Under the pieces are notes generated by a model. It did not search any database. It was not told the origin of the DNA and was given only the letters and a program-made list of their open reading frames with translations. A stretch of DNA of 64,000 nucleotides, taken from NCBI GenBank assembly GCA_023362775.1, contig JALMGJ010000006.1, forward strand, positions 59,363,501-59,427,500. Reading direction: 5' to 3'. Positions 10,644 through 21,662 of the stretch are shown piece after piece (position 1 is the first letter of the stretch; the number at the start of each line of letters is the position of its first letter). Position numbers and translations under genes: made by a program. The stretch is from Charina bottae. Taxonomy: Eukaryota; Chordata; Lepidosauria; Squamata; Charinaidae.

Positions 10644-12532
10644 TGTTAGTCCCATGTAATCGACCACATATTACCCACAACGCTTCTACCAGAATTTGCA
10701 CATCCTAAATTTATCTATTCATTTTCTTATCTTTAATAAACTTTCTACCTGCCCTATGGTACACATCTATTTCCTCTTATTTTTGGCCATTTATGTATCA
10801 CTTGTAATAATCAGAATTACACGAATATTCACTTTGTGTGTCTGATCTTCTAATCAACTACCAGCCTATCTGTAACCATATCTTCTTCCTCTGGTTTCAG
10901 CTCTCTGTCTTCCTGTTGTTAAAAATGAACTCTGGGTTGATTGTGCTACAGATTTGTTTCGACACTTTGACTTGATAATATATAAAATGTTTTCTTCTCT
11001 TTATTTTCATTTATATTGCAGTTACTCAAATGGGAAATTTACTTCTATCAGTACATTCACTTGCACACAGCAAAGCAGACTGTACACTCAAAATCTACAT
11101 TTAAAATTACAAATAATTATGATAGCCCACATTCAGCACTTTTTCTGGTTCATCTTTTTGAAGAGAAGCAATGAATTACACTGGCTATGAACTGGACAGC
11201 CAATTAATACTACTTGCTTATAGTTGTATAACCTCACATATTTAAAAAAGTGTAAATGTACAGTATCTCTCCCCCCCCCCCATTTCTATCTGCATGGATG
11301 GAAGTTGGCTGTATTCATTAAGCTAATTAATAAGACTATCATTCTTTTAATTGATGTAGATGTTAAACAATCAGTTTAGAAAGTAATAGGCTGCAGTGGA
11401 AAGTGAAGAGACTTGTATTTTTTTTCCTGAAAAAAAGATATGTATATATTTGAATATACAGATATTCTTTCGTTTTGATTGTCTTCAGTATATAATAAAA
11501 TAAAATATTTTTAAAAAAAGAATACACAGAAATTCCTACTCATTCTTTAGCCGAGACTTTATTTATCAGGATAATTCTAAACAGTGTCACTTAGTAAGTA
11601 ATTCTACTATAACAGCAATTCAATTTTCTGCACTCACAGGTTGTACAATAAAAAGGCATAATTTGTTTCCTCTTCCCACTTTTTTTACCGTATCTTCTAA
11701 GTTACTCCTACTAAGTTTCTTTTATATTCTGTCCTCTAGGCAATATTCAGATATGGCTTAGGTTTCACATCACTAAATACAGTAGTAAGCACAAGTAGAA
11801 AAGTTGTAGCATCACTTAATAACTTGTAAATACTTTTAAAATATTTATGATACATGCATGACTACAACAGTTTTTTACTGTGAGAGGATGACAACTTTCA
11901 GAGAAAAAAGGAAAGAATGAAAAATCCTAATACATTGCTATTGTAAATATATCCTTTGATCTTTTGATCCTTTGATCAAAAAGTTGGCTGTAAACTGGTG
12001 AAGTAATCGTGCATTAATAAGGACCTCCTAAAGTCATAATTTATACAGAAATGTATTTTATGCAACCATGGATATGTTATAGTTAACCAGAATAGCTTCA
12101 GGGTTAGAGTAAGGATCACAGATAGCTATTTTATCCAGCAAAGAGAAATTAAATTGCAACCCTTCTTTCGAACCAGAAGCATTTGCAAAAATAGAGCACT
12201 GTGAAGTAGCATTAGTGTATATTAGAGTATTACTAAAGACAATCAGATTCAAATCCTTACCTATCGTGAAGTTCACTGGGTGTCAGGCCATTATGCCTCA
12301 CATAGTTTTTGCCATGATAAAATTGGGGGAAGGGGTGGTAACCAAATATGCTTTGCATTTATAATTATGTTACAAGGAAGGATTGGAAAAACACTGTATA
12401 TGAAATCAAATTATTGTTCCTATTGTTCAGAGTGAAGTAACTTGTATTTGCTTTTTAATTCAACTTTCTGAAAGTATGTGTTTCCTGACAGTTGAGGCCA
12501 TATAGTAGAATTTGGAGAGAGGGAATTTTTAC
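10644..12532. other. AT-rich sequence without a firm feature
   Basis: Contains a C11 run at 11271-11281. A minus-strand open frame at 12058-12276 reads like an ordinary secreted or extracellular sequence but has no convincing exon borders. Otherwise only chance frames. Confidence 0.5.
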
Positions 12533-12619
12533 CTCACATTCATCAATATCCAGAACGGCAATCTGAGAATTGCACATGCATTGAAGGTCTTCAGCATCTG
12601 AGCAGACATTCTCCATTTG
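12533..12619 (-). other. Candidate 87-bp host exon (minus)
   Basis: Read on the minus strand, a pyrimidine-rich tract ending TTGTCACTGCAG precedes 29 open codons, followed by GAG then GTAAAA, an acceptable splice donor. The 87-bp length keeps the frame. The encoded stretch is cysteine-rich (VCSDAEDLQCMC, DIDECE), more like an extracellular domain than random sequence. I do not recognise the protein. Short open segments between splice-like signals also occur by chance in 64 kb, so this is weak. Confidence 0.2.
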
Positions 12620-13087
12620 CTGCAGTGACAAAGGATAATTCATATGTAGATTTCAAAAGTTTTGAAAACAATAAATGGAAAATTCTAGCACATATAGAAG
12701 TTCTCAATCTGATGCTGGCAGAAATGATTTTAGTCCTGTGCTTTTCCCAGCCCTCAACAGGTTTTCTATGAGTTCTATTTCAAGATTTAAAACAAGCTAA
12801 ATTCTTCTATATTCCCTGCACAGAGAGGGACTGTGCTAATCTGACTCTGTGTGTATGAAGCAAAGACCATCTCTTCATCATGTATCTGTTCAGGATCTGG
12901 GCCCATCTGACAAACAAGGATGCTACATCTCTTTGGGTTACCAAGGCATAATAGACTGTAGAAGCCACAAATGACAGAATTGCTTTGTATCTTGTATTTG
13001 TAGCACTTCCCACTTCCCCCCCAGTCGCTAAAGTCGTAAGTTTCCAACCCTTGGTCCTATGTAGTAGTTCACTATTTGTCTTGCTTA

Positions 13088-13388
13088 AGTAAAGGTAAAG
13101 GTTCCCCCACACAGTCGTGTCCAACTCTAGGGGCCGGTGCTCATCTCCGTTTGTTAGCCGAAGAGCCAGCGTTGTCCGAAGACACTTCCACGGTCATGTG
13201 GCCGCATGACCCGCGTGGAACGCTGTTGCCTACCCACCGAAGTGGTACCTATTAATCTACTTGCATTCGCATGCTTTCGAATTGCTAGATTGGCAAGAGC
13301 TGGGGTGAGTGCGGGAGCTCACTCCGCCACGCAGGGCTAGGGTCTTGAACCTCCGAACTTGCGACGTTCTGATCAACAAGCCTGGCGT
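13088..13388 (-). mobile_element. Sauria-type tRNA SINE (minus)
   Basis: On the minus strand the SINE runs from a degraded tRNA-like head (near 13388) through the conserved body (CTAGCAATTCGAAAGCATGC-like block, GGTACCACTTCGGTGGG) to a tail of ACCTTT repeats, seen here as GTAAAGGTAAAGGTT at 13088. The tail type implies use of Bov-B reverse transcriptase. Close relatives are at 21024, 32713 and 45730. Confidence 0.8.
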
Positions 13389-13751
13389 AATTTTTCAGTT
13401 TAATGTTCTTCATTTTTCTTTTTTGTTTTCTACATTTTCAGGACAATTTGTCCTTTATATCCTCTATTCTAAACAGCTATCTGCATTCTTCTCTCACTTC
13501 ATCATAGAGAATATAAGCAATATCTTAAGCACTATGTATTTTCTTCAGACTGCTCCTCTCTCCTTTCTTCTCTATCTCTCACATTTGCCTACACTTGCCT
13601 CAGTGTACTTTCTCCAGTCTTCTTTCTGTCAGTCCTTTTTTTTTAATTTTAAAATTTAATTTTTAAAAATAAATTAAAATTTTAAAGTAAGTAGAATACA
13701 ATATGGATTTTTCCAAGTACACCATAAAAATAGGTAGTTGGTAGAGTCAAG

Positions 13752-13967
13752 ATGAAAGCCAGATTAGTGTAGTGGTCAAAGCACCAGGCTAGAAACCAGG
13801 AGACCATGAGTTCTAGTCCTGCCTTAGGCACAAAGCTAGCCGGGTGACTTTGGGCCAGTCACTCTCTCTCAGCCTTAGGAAGGAGGCAATGGCAAACCAC
13901 TTCTGAAATCTTGCCAGGAAAACTGCAGGGTCAGTCAAAAACTGACTCAAAGGAACAACAAAAAGAA
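13752..13967 (+). mobile_element. tRNA-derived SINE, second family
   Basis: The head reads GTGTAGTGGTCAAAGCACC then GAGTTCTAGTCCTGCC, box A and box B type sequence of a tRNA-like pol III promoter. The body has GGGTGACTTTGGGCCAGTCA and GGCAATGGCAAACCACTTCT, both common in squamate SINEs. It ends near GACTCAAAGGAACAACAAAAAG. Relatives: 28595 (plus) and 36328 (minus). Confidence 0.75.
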
Positions 13968-14573
13968 GTCAAGAAACCAAAAACAATCAACCCAATTCAT
14001 GGGATTTGTTTCCCCATTTGTCTGTGCTTGCTACCACTCTTAAGTTGAACATATGACAATGCCTCATGCTTGTTTACATCAAACTAAGTCCCACTAAGTT
14101 CAACTGGCTCCCTCTGAAATAAGTGCTATACCATTACAGTCTCTGACACCCTAATTTTTCTCTTGATGGTATCTTATAACTGTTACAGCTTTACAGCGTA
14201 AGAATAAAATGTACTTAAGTAATATGGGAATATATTTCTGTGTAGAACTTCATTGGCCAGGGATCAACGGCAGTTCATATGAGGAGAATGAAATGGGTTA
14301 ATGGAGCTCTATCTGTAACAGAGTAAAGAGATTATGTCTATATGTGACTCTGGATTCCAGGCTATAATAAAAAGCTATTCGAAATCATTTGGAAAAAAAG
14401 TATACGTTATAAACATGAATAGTACCATGTAAAGAGAATTTATATAGTTAATGTAAACTTCTATGAAATATTCAAGTGACTGTTCTGGGACTATGGACAA
14501 CATCAGGGAATAAAAATTGTGAATTACTATGGGAAAAACAAAGGTTGCAGAAAAACTATGCAAATACAGTATA

Positions 14574-14577
<4 letters not shown>
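13968..14577. other. No recognised feature
   Basis: Unannotated AT-rich sequence between a SINE and a dinucleotide array. Confidence 0.55.

Positions 14578-14660
<83 letters not shown>
14578..14660 (+). repeat. Compound (TA)n(CA)n microsatellite
   Basis: About 21 TA units run directly into 20 CA units with no interruption. A G10 run follows at 14670-14679. The alternating purine-pyrimidine tract could adopt cruciform or Z-form DNA. Confidence 0.95.
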
Positions 14661-14662
<2 letters not shown>

Positions 14663-14689
14663 CACATACGGGGGGGGGGTGTATTTTGA

Positions 14690-16020
14690 ACTGCCCTAAC
14701 CTTGTCATATTTGGAAATATTGTTGGGAGACTTTCAAATGACTATTCATTATGATATGTATAGGGTTTTCCTGCTTTTGTCTTATTTCTGCTAGAAAATC
14801 AGGTGATAATGTTTTATGCATTGAAGATAGATGGTAACTTTAAACTAACAGCAGTTCTTTAGGGGATTATTGACAAAGTGGATGTCTCATGCCTTATAAG
14901 TATCTAATTACTATGTTTTTATACCATTTAGGTTTTAATCCGCAACCTATTTAAAGCTGGATAATTGTATTTCAATTTATGTGAGTTTTGTGGTGCAATA
15001 TGATTTTATTCCTGATCTCACCATTTTTTAAACTAGATCCTAGAAAAGAAGCAAGTATGACACACTTATATACTGAATTACAAAATATCAATCCCAAAGA
15101 ATTTCAAGAAAAATTATGTGCAATGAACTTCTTTATTTTTCATCTTCTTGGTCTGACATGTGTCCTTCAGTTTGTCTCAAACTAGATACTGGATCACATA
15201 AGAAATTGCTTTATGTTTCTTATAATGCCACTTCAATCCAAATGCAGGGCTGTACACCTATCCAGTGTTAATGTAGGCCAATCCCACAGTTATAATCAGG
15301 TCTTACAAAAGGAAAGCAGTGGTTCAGTTCTCTTCATTCAATCTGAATCACTGGACTGATCCTTGCGTTTCTAATCATGTTCAACCATGATGATCACCAA
15401 CTACTTTTCCGCAACATTTTTCTTATTTCCTAGGAATGCTTTGCCCTTCAGCATTCACTATTCTTTTAATCAGAAAAATGGAAAAGATACCAGGATGAAC
15501 TAATTTTTCAGCTATTTTGCCAAGTACTTCCTGGCTTATTGCCTCTGTTTGATCCAATTGTCCTAAAAACCCAAAAGATTAACATATATTTTTGCCAGTG
15601 ATGCTAATATTTGTCAAGTTTGTGCTATGAGTGGAAAAATGAAGAATCTCCAAATGTCATCATTATTCCATTGGTCATTGGGGCATTATGTTATGATATT
15701 GTGGCCTTCAGAAATCATAATGACATATACGTATAAAGACATAAGACAGTTTAGTCTGAATCAAACTAATTCCCATCTAGTGTAGTATTATGTATTATGA
15801 TTAGCAAAGTCTAAGAAAAGTTTTTGTTTCCTGAGAAACATTAAAGTGGGAGCACAGAAATTAATCTTTTACTTTCTAAAATTAAACCGTTGTCTTACCT
15901 TCATTAAATAATATGGCATGTCTGGTATAACTACTCATTCTCCTGGTATTAAATGAAATGACACTATAGTTAAATCAGATAATTGGACTGGTATGATTGG
16001 TAGCAAAGATAGGAGCAATA
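14690..16020. other. No recognised feature
   Basis: AT-rich DNA with only short frames. No repeat family recognised. Confidence 0.55.
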
Positions 16021-16140
16021 ATTTTTTATTTATTTATAGTGGTATTTATACCCCGCCTATCCCCTCCCTAACGGAGGACTCTAGGCGGCTTACATACATG
16101 TCTATATACATTTATCTTTATACATACATTTATCACCTAA
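16021..16140 (-). mobile_element. L2-type 3' tail (minus)
   Basis: TTTATTTATAGTGGTATTTATACCCCGCC then ACGGAGGACTCTAGGCGGC is the reverse complement of a diverged L2/CR1-type 3' end (hairpin plus AAAT tail). It may be the tail of a longer composite reaching to 16543. Confidence 0.6.
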
Positions 16141-16366
16141 GTGTAATTTTACCCACGCACCAGGAGAGGGGGTAAGAGAACCGGCTCTTAAGGCTCTGGA
16201 CTACAATTCCCAGGATGCCTTGAGCCGGCTGCTGACGTCCTGTTGATGTCACTTCCGGGTCTGTCTGTCCTCACCGGCAGCATTTCAGTCTTCCTCTGAT
16301 CTTTTTCTCCATCTTTTTTCTCTGGTGAAACAGCTCCCCGACAGGACGTAGCGCATTTTTCCCACG
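16141..16366. other. GC-rich unclassified island
   Basis: A GC- and CpG-rich block between an L2-type tail and a SINE head. It holds an imperfect palindrome: CCGGCTCTTAAGGC near 16180 and GCCTTGAGCCGG near 16217. It also includes CACTTCCGGGT and GACGTCC motifs. It could be a SINE/LINE body or promoter; I cannot assign it. Confidence 0.5.
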
Positions 16367-16543
16367 TAAGTGGTACCCAATTTATCTACTCGCCTTAATT
16401 AGCTTTCGAATTGCTGGGTTGGCAGAAGGTGGGGTGAATGCCGAGAGCTCACCTCGCCACGCGGGGATTAAAACTGCCGACCATCAGATCTTATACAGGC
16501 AGTCCTTCCGGCTCAGCGGTATAACCCGCTGAGCTACTGCGCC
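16367..16543 (-). mobile_element. tRNA-headed SINE part (minus)
   Basis: On the minus strand: GGGGCGCAGTAGCTCAGCGG (box A type), a box B region, then the CCAGCAATTCGAAAGC block and GGTACCACTTACGTGGG. The head looks like the Sauria-type SINE, but the usual ACCTTT-tailed 3' half is replaced by the GC-rich block at 16141-16366. Confidence 0.65.
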
Positions 16544-17007
16544 CCAATAATAAGATGGAGTAGTGAAACTGACAATGAGAAGGGGGTGGTAAAAATGGAT
16601 TAACTTTGGACACAGGGTTCTGACATCCAAACACATGCTGCTATTACAACATATTTGATGCCAAGTATGCAAGTATGGATACGCAAACCTAAAGTTTTCC
16701 TCTATGTGTCATAATTATTGTTCAAATCTTCCATTTTCTTCCAATCATAAGACCTGGAAGATGAAATGTGGCAGTAATTATGTGCTAAATTAGATAAAGC
16801 AAGACTCAGAAAAATCTTTATGGTACTAGATGGTAGCTTCCCTCTTGACATACCTTAAAATGAAAAAGGCATATACTCAAACAATAGAAATCACAAAACT
16901 TTATTGATGAATCATATGATAGTTGGAAAAGATATAAGCTAGGTGGATACAGACAAGGATGGATACATTGTCTCTAGCTTAGAAATCTTAGTTTTCATAG
17001 AACAGAG

Positions 17008-17326
17008 CAGAGCTTTCCAAACTGTGTGTCGGGACATGTTAGTGTGTCGGCTGCAGTGTCTGGGTGTGTTGTGGCTGCTGCTGCCTTTGAGCCCTGCCTG
17101 GATTCCACGCAGGTCCTAGTGCCTCCAAACCTGCCCTGCCAGGATTCCACACAGGTCCTAGTGCCTGCCTTGTGCCTTGCTGCCTCCAAACCACTGTGAT
17201 TCTGCACAGGTCCTAGTGCCTCCCTTGTGCCCTGCTGTAAGAGTGTGTCGCGAAATGATGCATGTCTAAAAGGTGTGTCACCAACATGAAAAGTTTGGAA
17301 AGCTCTGATATAGTAGTTAGGAGGAA
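17008..17326. mobile_element. hAT element copy with mismatched flanks
   Basis: The same family and orientation as copy 1, with CAGAGCTTTCCAAAC at 17008 and GTTTGGAAAGCTCTG near 17307-17327. The 8 bp on the left (GAACAGAG) do not match the 8 bp on the right (ATATAGTA). The right-hand 8 bp and the following 80 bp are instead those of copy 1. The internal 57-bp repeat is arranged differently, with a shortened first unit. Confidence 0.8.
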
Positions 17327-17415
17327 CAAGCAAGCTGAAGACAGATATCAGGCTGTTGGTCCAATTGGGATGCCAAGATATGGGAAACTGTCAACAATCA
17401 CTGGGCATTGCCACA
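17195..17415 (+). repeat. Segment duplicated from 255-475 (copy 2)
   Basis: Matches 255-475 with one difference seen. The match ends abruptly after GGGCATTGCCACA at 17415. See the entry at 255-475. Confidence 0.85.
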
Positions 17416-18339
17416 GTTTTTTTCTCTTATCTTCTCCCTTTAATTTCTTTCATCTGCTGCTTCTCATTCTTTTTCTGGGCTTTGCACAATGGTGCTTACC
17501 ATAAACATAAACATGAATGGTATGATTGATGTATATGCATGTAGATGAGGATACAACAGGCCTGAGACTGAAGATATGGCATCAATTCACCTGGAATAAC
17601 TTGGTTGCAAGACAAATGAATGGGCTCTCTCTCAAATGAACCTACCTAAATTGAAAACCAGACTTTGCAAATTTCTTATACAGGTAGGTCATGATTAGTG
17701 TGACTTCAAATAGTGTGAAATTCAATTTAGTGCAGTTTATAAATTGATAGCAGGTTGTGTTTAATGCAAGCCAAAATTCAATTAGTGTGAGGCTAGCATG
17801 CACACGGTTGAGGCTAGTGCATGCAGAGTTACCATTGGGGTTTTAGATGCTAATTGTCGTTTGTGCAACATGGAGAAAAGGAAGGTTCCATTTGAGGAAA
17901 GCTCAAAAATAAAGAGGCTCATCTTGAAGAACTACAGCAGAATACAGGAGATAGCAGGTACACTTTGGATATGGGTTTATCCTCTTTTACTGTTGTACAG
18001 TATTTCATTAATAAACTTCTAAAATTTATGTTTTAATTGCCTATTTCCATCAAGCTGGAACCAACTGCCCTATATTCCACTTTGAATAGTGCAAATTCTA
18101 ATGTTGCGACCATTTCGTGGGATTCATTAACCGTACTAATCGAGACCTACCTGTATAAGGTCATCAGGTGTCATGTGAGTGCCCAAGTTCATTTATTTCC
18201 AAGTCCATACCTTGGGTGCAGTCATTGGATTAGTTATATCTAATTATAGTCTCGTGATTAGATAAGGTTATTGTCATAAGAAACTGCATTCATGCAGAAA
18301 GAACAGCTGTTCTTCGGTGGAGGTTTGCCTACCTGCAAA
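17416..18339. other. No recognised feature
   Basis: AT-rich sequence with short frames. The 17680-18150 part has repeated AGTGTGA/AGTGCA-like words and could be an old repeat that I cannot name. Confidence 0.5.
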
Positions 18340-19101
18340 TTTCTCCCATTTGCATGCATCACTGTAGCACATAAACCAACCAAAACCCTTCAGAACATCT
18401 TAAGTAACCGAAAAGACCCAGTAGCCCAAGAAGAAAAAACAGGAGTTATCTACAACATACAGTGTAAGGACTGTAGAAGCCACTATGTAGGACAGACAGG
18501 CAGAAGACTAGCAGAGTGCATCCACAAACACCAACTAGCAGTCAGAAGACATGATGAAAACTCCTTAATCTCACAACACATGGACAGACTCAACTATACT
18601 TTCAACTGGGAAACTGTGAACATCTTAAACCAAACCAAATCCAAAAACGCTAGAGAATTCCTGGAAGTTTGGCACTCAGACAAAGCAGCCATCAACAGAC
18701 ACATAGAGGTAAACAACATTTACATACCATTCATAAGAGACAATAGAAAAGCCAAAAGACCAGAACACCTCCTTGCCAGCAATCAACACCCAGATATGCA
18801 AAGATTAACACCAGGATTAGCACCAGAGGAACAATCAAACAGCACAATATACCCTAATCAAGGAACGATTAACTCAGTCAATCAACCAATTAGCAAACAA
18901 CAGCCCAGTCAAGGAACTCCTAAGGAGAGAACAACACCTCCACCAACACAAGCAGGACAAGCCATGGTATATAAACAGAGAGCAAGTCTCAGAGAGCACC
19001 AAGGACTCCACAGTTCAACCCTGAGCTACAAATATTCTCTTAGATTGGTACAGTTTTATATGACAACCCAATTAAAAGAAAATCTTAAAATACAGCTATG
19101 A
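18292..19101 (+). pseudogene. Penelope GIY-YIG endonuclease fragment
   Basis: A 269-codon open frame. Recognisable homology begins near residue 20 (HKPTKTLQNIL). The GIY-YIG module follows at residues about 52-145: VIYNIQCKDC, YVGQTGRRL with the conserved Arg, and HMDRLNYTFNW with a His typical of this family. The CxxC pair matches the zinc-binding insertion known in many Penelope elements. In intact elements this domain cleaves target DNA beside a telomerase-like reverse transcriptase, which is missing here. The last 80 residues read through the 3' UTR and are probably not protein. The first Met is probably fortuitous. Confidence 0.75.
18340..19060 (+). mobile_element. Penelope-like element, C-terminal and 3' part
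   Basis: A 5'-truncated Penelope-like retroelement. It contains the GIY-YIG endonuclease region and a 3' UTR with AGCAAACAACAGCCCAGTCA and CTCAGAGAGCACCAAGGACT. The 3' UTR lacks an internal block (after AGAGAGCAAGTC) that is present in the second copy at 19271-19483. No reverse transcriptase domain is retained. Confidence 0.75.
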
Positions 19102-19270
19102 AACAACATGCTATCTCACTTTTATTAGCACATTATGAAACTGTTTCAAGGACTAATAGTTGAGAGCAGGTAAGAGTACAGAAAGTAAAAAAGGGTTACA
19201 CAGAGATCATGAATATTCCAACACTTAATCTCCTTCCCATACTCATGCAAACTACAATTCAGATGTTTAT

Positions 19271-19483
19271 CAATCGAAGAGAACAATCAACCAAGCAGCA
19301 AACAACAGCCCAATCAAGGAACTCCTAAGGAGAGAACAACACCTCCACCAACACAAGCAGGACAACCCATGGTATATAAACAGAGAGCAAGTCCCGCTCC
19401 TTTTCCACACTGAAGATGTTGACTGGTCTGGCAATGAAACGTCTGCAAGAAAACAACAAGGCTCAGAGAGCACCAAGGACTTC
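19271..19483 (+). mobile_element. Short Penelope-like 3' end insertion
   Basis: A 213-bp copy of the same Penelope 3' UTR as at 18890-19015. It includes the block GCAATGAAACGTCTGCAAG that the upstream copy lacks. It is flanked by a 12-bp direct repeat, TCAGATGTTTAT, at 19259-19270 and 19484-19495, so it looks like a separate, strongly truncated insertion. Confidence 0.75.
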
Positions 19484-19630
19484 TCAGATGTTTATTCCTA
19501 ATGGTTAGTTGACCCAGTGACACAGGAAATTAAACGCTGATCTCTGCAGCCTGATTCCCTTGTTTGAGTGTACCATATGTACATGCAAAATCATAGCATA
19601 CTGTATACGTTTGCATGTATATTTACAAGT

Positions 19631-20123
19631 CTATGAAGGTTCTCAGTCATCCAGGTAGAATTGTCTGTAGCTTGAATCATGTCAACTGGATTTCTATTTT
19701 CTCAGTGGAAATGTTTCGCTCCTTATCCAAGGAGCTTCTTCAGTCTGAGCAAAGTTAGTAAGGGAATCCTTAAATATGTTTCTAGGTGGCTGTGTGACCT
19801 AGCACCTGGGGCTAGGTCATGTTTATTTTGAGATGTTATTTCTAAGTCCCTTTATCATCTAAAGGAGGATCGTTAAGATTACCATGCTGCTGTTGAGCTT
19901 GCGAAATGGTCTTAATCTTCCTAGGCACAGAAGACAAAGCAGGAAGGAAAATAGGGGAAAGATTGTGCCTGAGGCCCCCACCTCTATTCAAGGAAGGATT
20001 TTCCAAGTTGGCATAAATGGATTCCTTGACCCCTCTCTCAAACCACCTATCTTCTCTGTCTAAAATGTGAACATTAATGTCCTCAAATGAGTGTCCTTTT
20101 TCCTTTAGATGAAGATAAATAAA
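19631..20123 (-). mobile_element. Second-family Penelope-like element (minus)
   Basis: A minus-strand fragment flanked by a 13-bp repeat, TATATTTACAAGT, at 19618-19630 and 20124-20136. It encodes the end of a GIY-YIG-type protein: HLKEKGHSFEDINVHILDRE then RWFERGVKESIYANLENPSL and NRGGGLRHNLSP. The catalytic-type Glu lies in ERGVKESIY. The 3' UTR has GGATAAGGAGCGAAACATTT and ends CTGAGAACCTTCATAG. The protein differs from that at 18340, so two Penelope lineages are present. Confidence 0.75.
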
Positions 20124-20136
20124 TATATTTACAAGT

Positions 20137-20263
20137 GTGTTTCTGCGTGAATAGATAGTAGAAATATGGATCACTTTTGCAAGGAGCTGAATTGGAATGT
20201 TCTAAAATAGAAGAGTAAACTGCAATGTTTTGAAAGAAGGTGGTCAGACTATCTTCCTAATCA

Positions 20264-20303
<40 letters not shown>

Positions 20304-21023
20304 GATTAATAATAGTAGTATTGTTCAATTAATATACATTTCAATAGTTAAATAGGTACAGGAAAGAGGTACAGTTTAGGACTAAGGTGAATAATTAAAG
20401 TCCTATGTGAACTTTCAATTTATTCATCAATCCATCCTGACCAAAGATTTCCTTTTAAAAATTCCCTTTTAGTCTGTTTTATTGTCTCCACTTCCCTTAG
20501 GATTTGATTATCAACTGCATTTGGTTAATCATGTTTACTGTACTACTGTTCTTGGAAAGGCAGTGTTGATGGGGAATGAAGGATCAGGATTTGGAAAAAG
20601 AAATCATTGTTTCCTTTGGCTGAGAGATGTTCAGCCAAAATGAATTCATCACCTTTGCTCCTTCTATTGCAAGAGGATTCGGGTTGTTTATTTTGTTGTC
20701 TCTGCTTATCTAGTTTTGATGAAAAATCAGAGTGGAGGTTAATGTTCTCCATTTTGTCTTCGGTATGAGGGCAATGCTATCATACTATGAAGGGCAGAGG
20801 TAAAGCTATTAAAACATCACTGTTCATACAAGATTTGTCTTGTAGTGCTGATTGGAACTTCAGTAAGGCACAGGAAACCTGTATCTGTTGAAATGTGCAC
20901 CTCCATTACAGTTTATCTTTTGGAGAAAGCTCAGTCTTCAGAGTACTCGATATAGGATGTTTACTTTTGTCAGACAACTGCTTCATGTGACAAAATGTTT
21001 TATATAATGCTACTGTATGTTAG
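20137..21023. other. No gene; (ATT)n array only
   Basis: Contains an (ATT)13 microsatellite at 20265-20303. The rest is AT-rich with short frames. Confidence 0.6.
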
Positions 21024-21257
21024 AGGGGCGTGGTGGCTCAGCGGGTAAGACGCCAGGCTTGTCGATCGGAAGATCGCAAGTTCGAAGGTTTGAATCCCTA
21101 GCCCTGTGTGCGGAGTGAGCTCCCACACTAGCTCCAGCAATTGCCAACCTAGCAATTCGAAAGCATGCAAATGCAAGTAGATTAATAGGTACCACTTCGG
21201 TGGGTAGGTAACAGCATTCCGCGTGTGTCATGCAGCCACATGACCGTGGAAGCGTCA
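21024..21257 (+). mobile_element. Sauria-type tRNA SINE, 3'-truncated
   Basis: Begins GGGGCGTGGTGGCTCAGCGG (box A), then GGTTTGAATCCCTAGCCC (box B), the CTAGCAATTCGAAAGCATGC block and GGTACCACTTCGGTGGGTAG. The sequence departs from the family after CATGACCGTGGAAGCGTC, so the Bov-B-like 3' tail is missing. The tRNA-like head is a promoter relic, not a functional tRNA. Confidence 0.85.
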
Positions 21258-21395
21258 TCCAGGATAGGATTTGCTTTTTCTCATTCATAGATATCACTCA
21301 CAGCTACATACTTCATAAAGAGAAGGACCAGACTCTGGCTCGATAAAGCATTTAAAGAAACTGTAGCTTGGAATATAATAGTTAAACCTTTAATA

Positions 21396-21654
21396 CATAG
21401 CTTTCCAAACTGTGTGTCGCGACACAATACTGTGTCGCCTGTGGGGCCCAGGTGTGCCACGTGAAAACCCAGAAGCGCTGATGGTGGCGGTGACGGGCCA
21501 TCAGCGCTTCCAGGTTTTCCTGCAGCATACCAGGACACCGCTGCCACCACCGCCGCAACACACGAAAACCCGGAAGTGCCACAGCGGCAGTGATTCCGGG
21601 TTTTCGCATGCTGCCGTTGGTGTGTCGCCAATGGGAAAAGTTTGGAAAGCCCTG
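21396..21654. mobile_element. hAT element with two internal hairpins
   Basis: Ends CATAGCTTTCCAAAC and GTTTGGAAAGCCCTG, with the 8-bp duplication CTTTAATA at 21388-21395 and 21655-21662. The interior is GC-rich and unlike copy 1. One hairpin has arms AGCGCTGATGG at 21472-21482 and CCATCAGCGCT at 21498-21508. A second has arms near 21560 (GAAAACCCGGAAGT) and 21592 (ATTCCGGGTTTTCG). No transposase. Confidence 0.85.
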
Positions 21655-21662
21655 CTTTAATA

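Noticed and set aside
12807..13124. 105-codon minus-strand frame
   Set aside because: Runs into the SINE tail at 13088 and has no recognisable motif or splice borders.
14375..14665. Minus-strand frame of Cys-Val and Ile-Tyr repeats
   Set aside because: Translation of the TA/CA microsatellite.
19270..19523. Minus-strand frames of 68-69 codons
   Set aside because: Antisense of the Penelope 3' UTR; Cys/Trp-rich by composition only.
21024..21100. tRNA-like sequence with box A and box B
   Set aside because: It is the head of a SINE: it continues into a repeated body, and the same head occurs at 45730-46064 and 16367-16543. It is not a functional tRNA gene.
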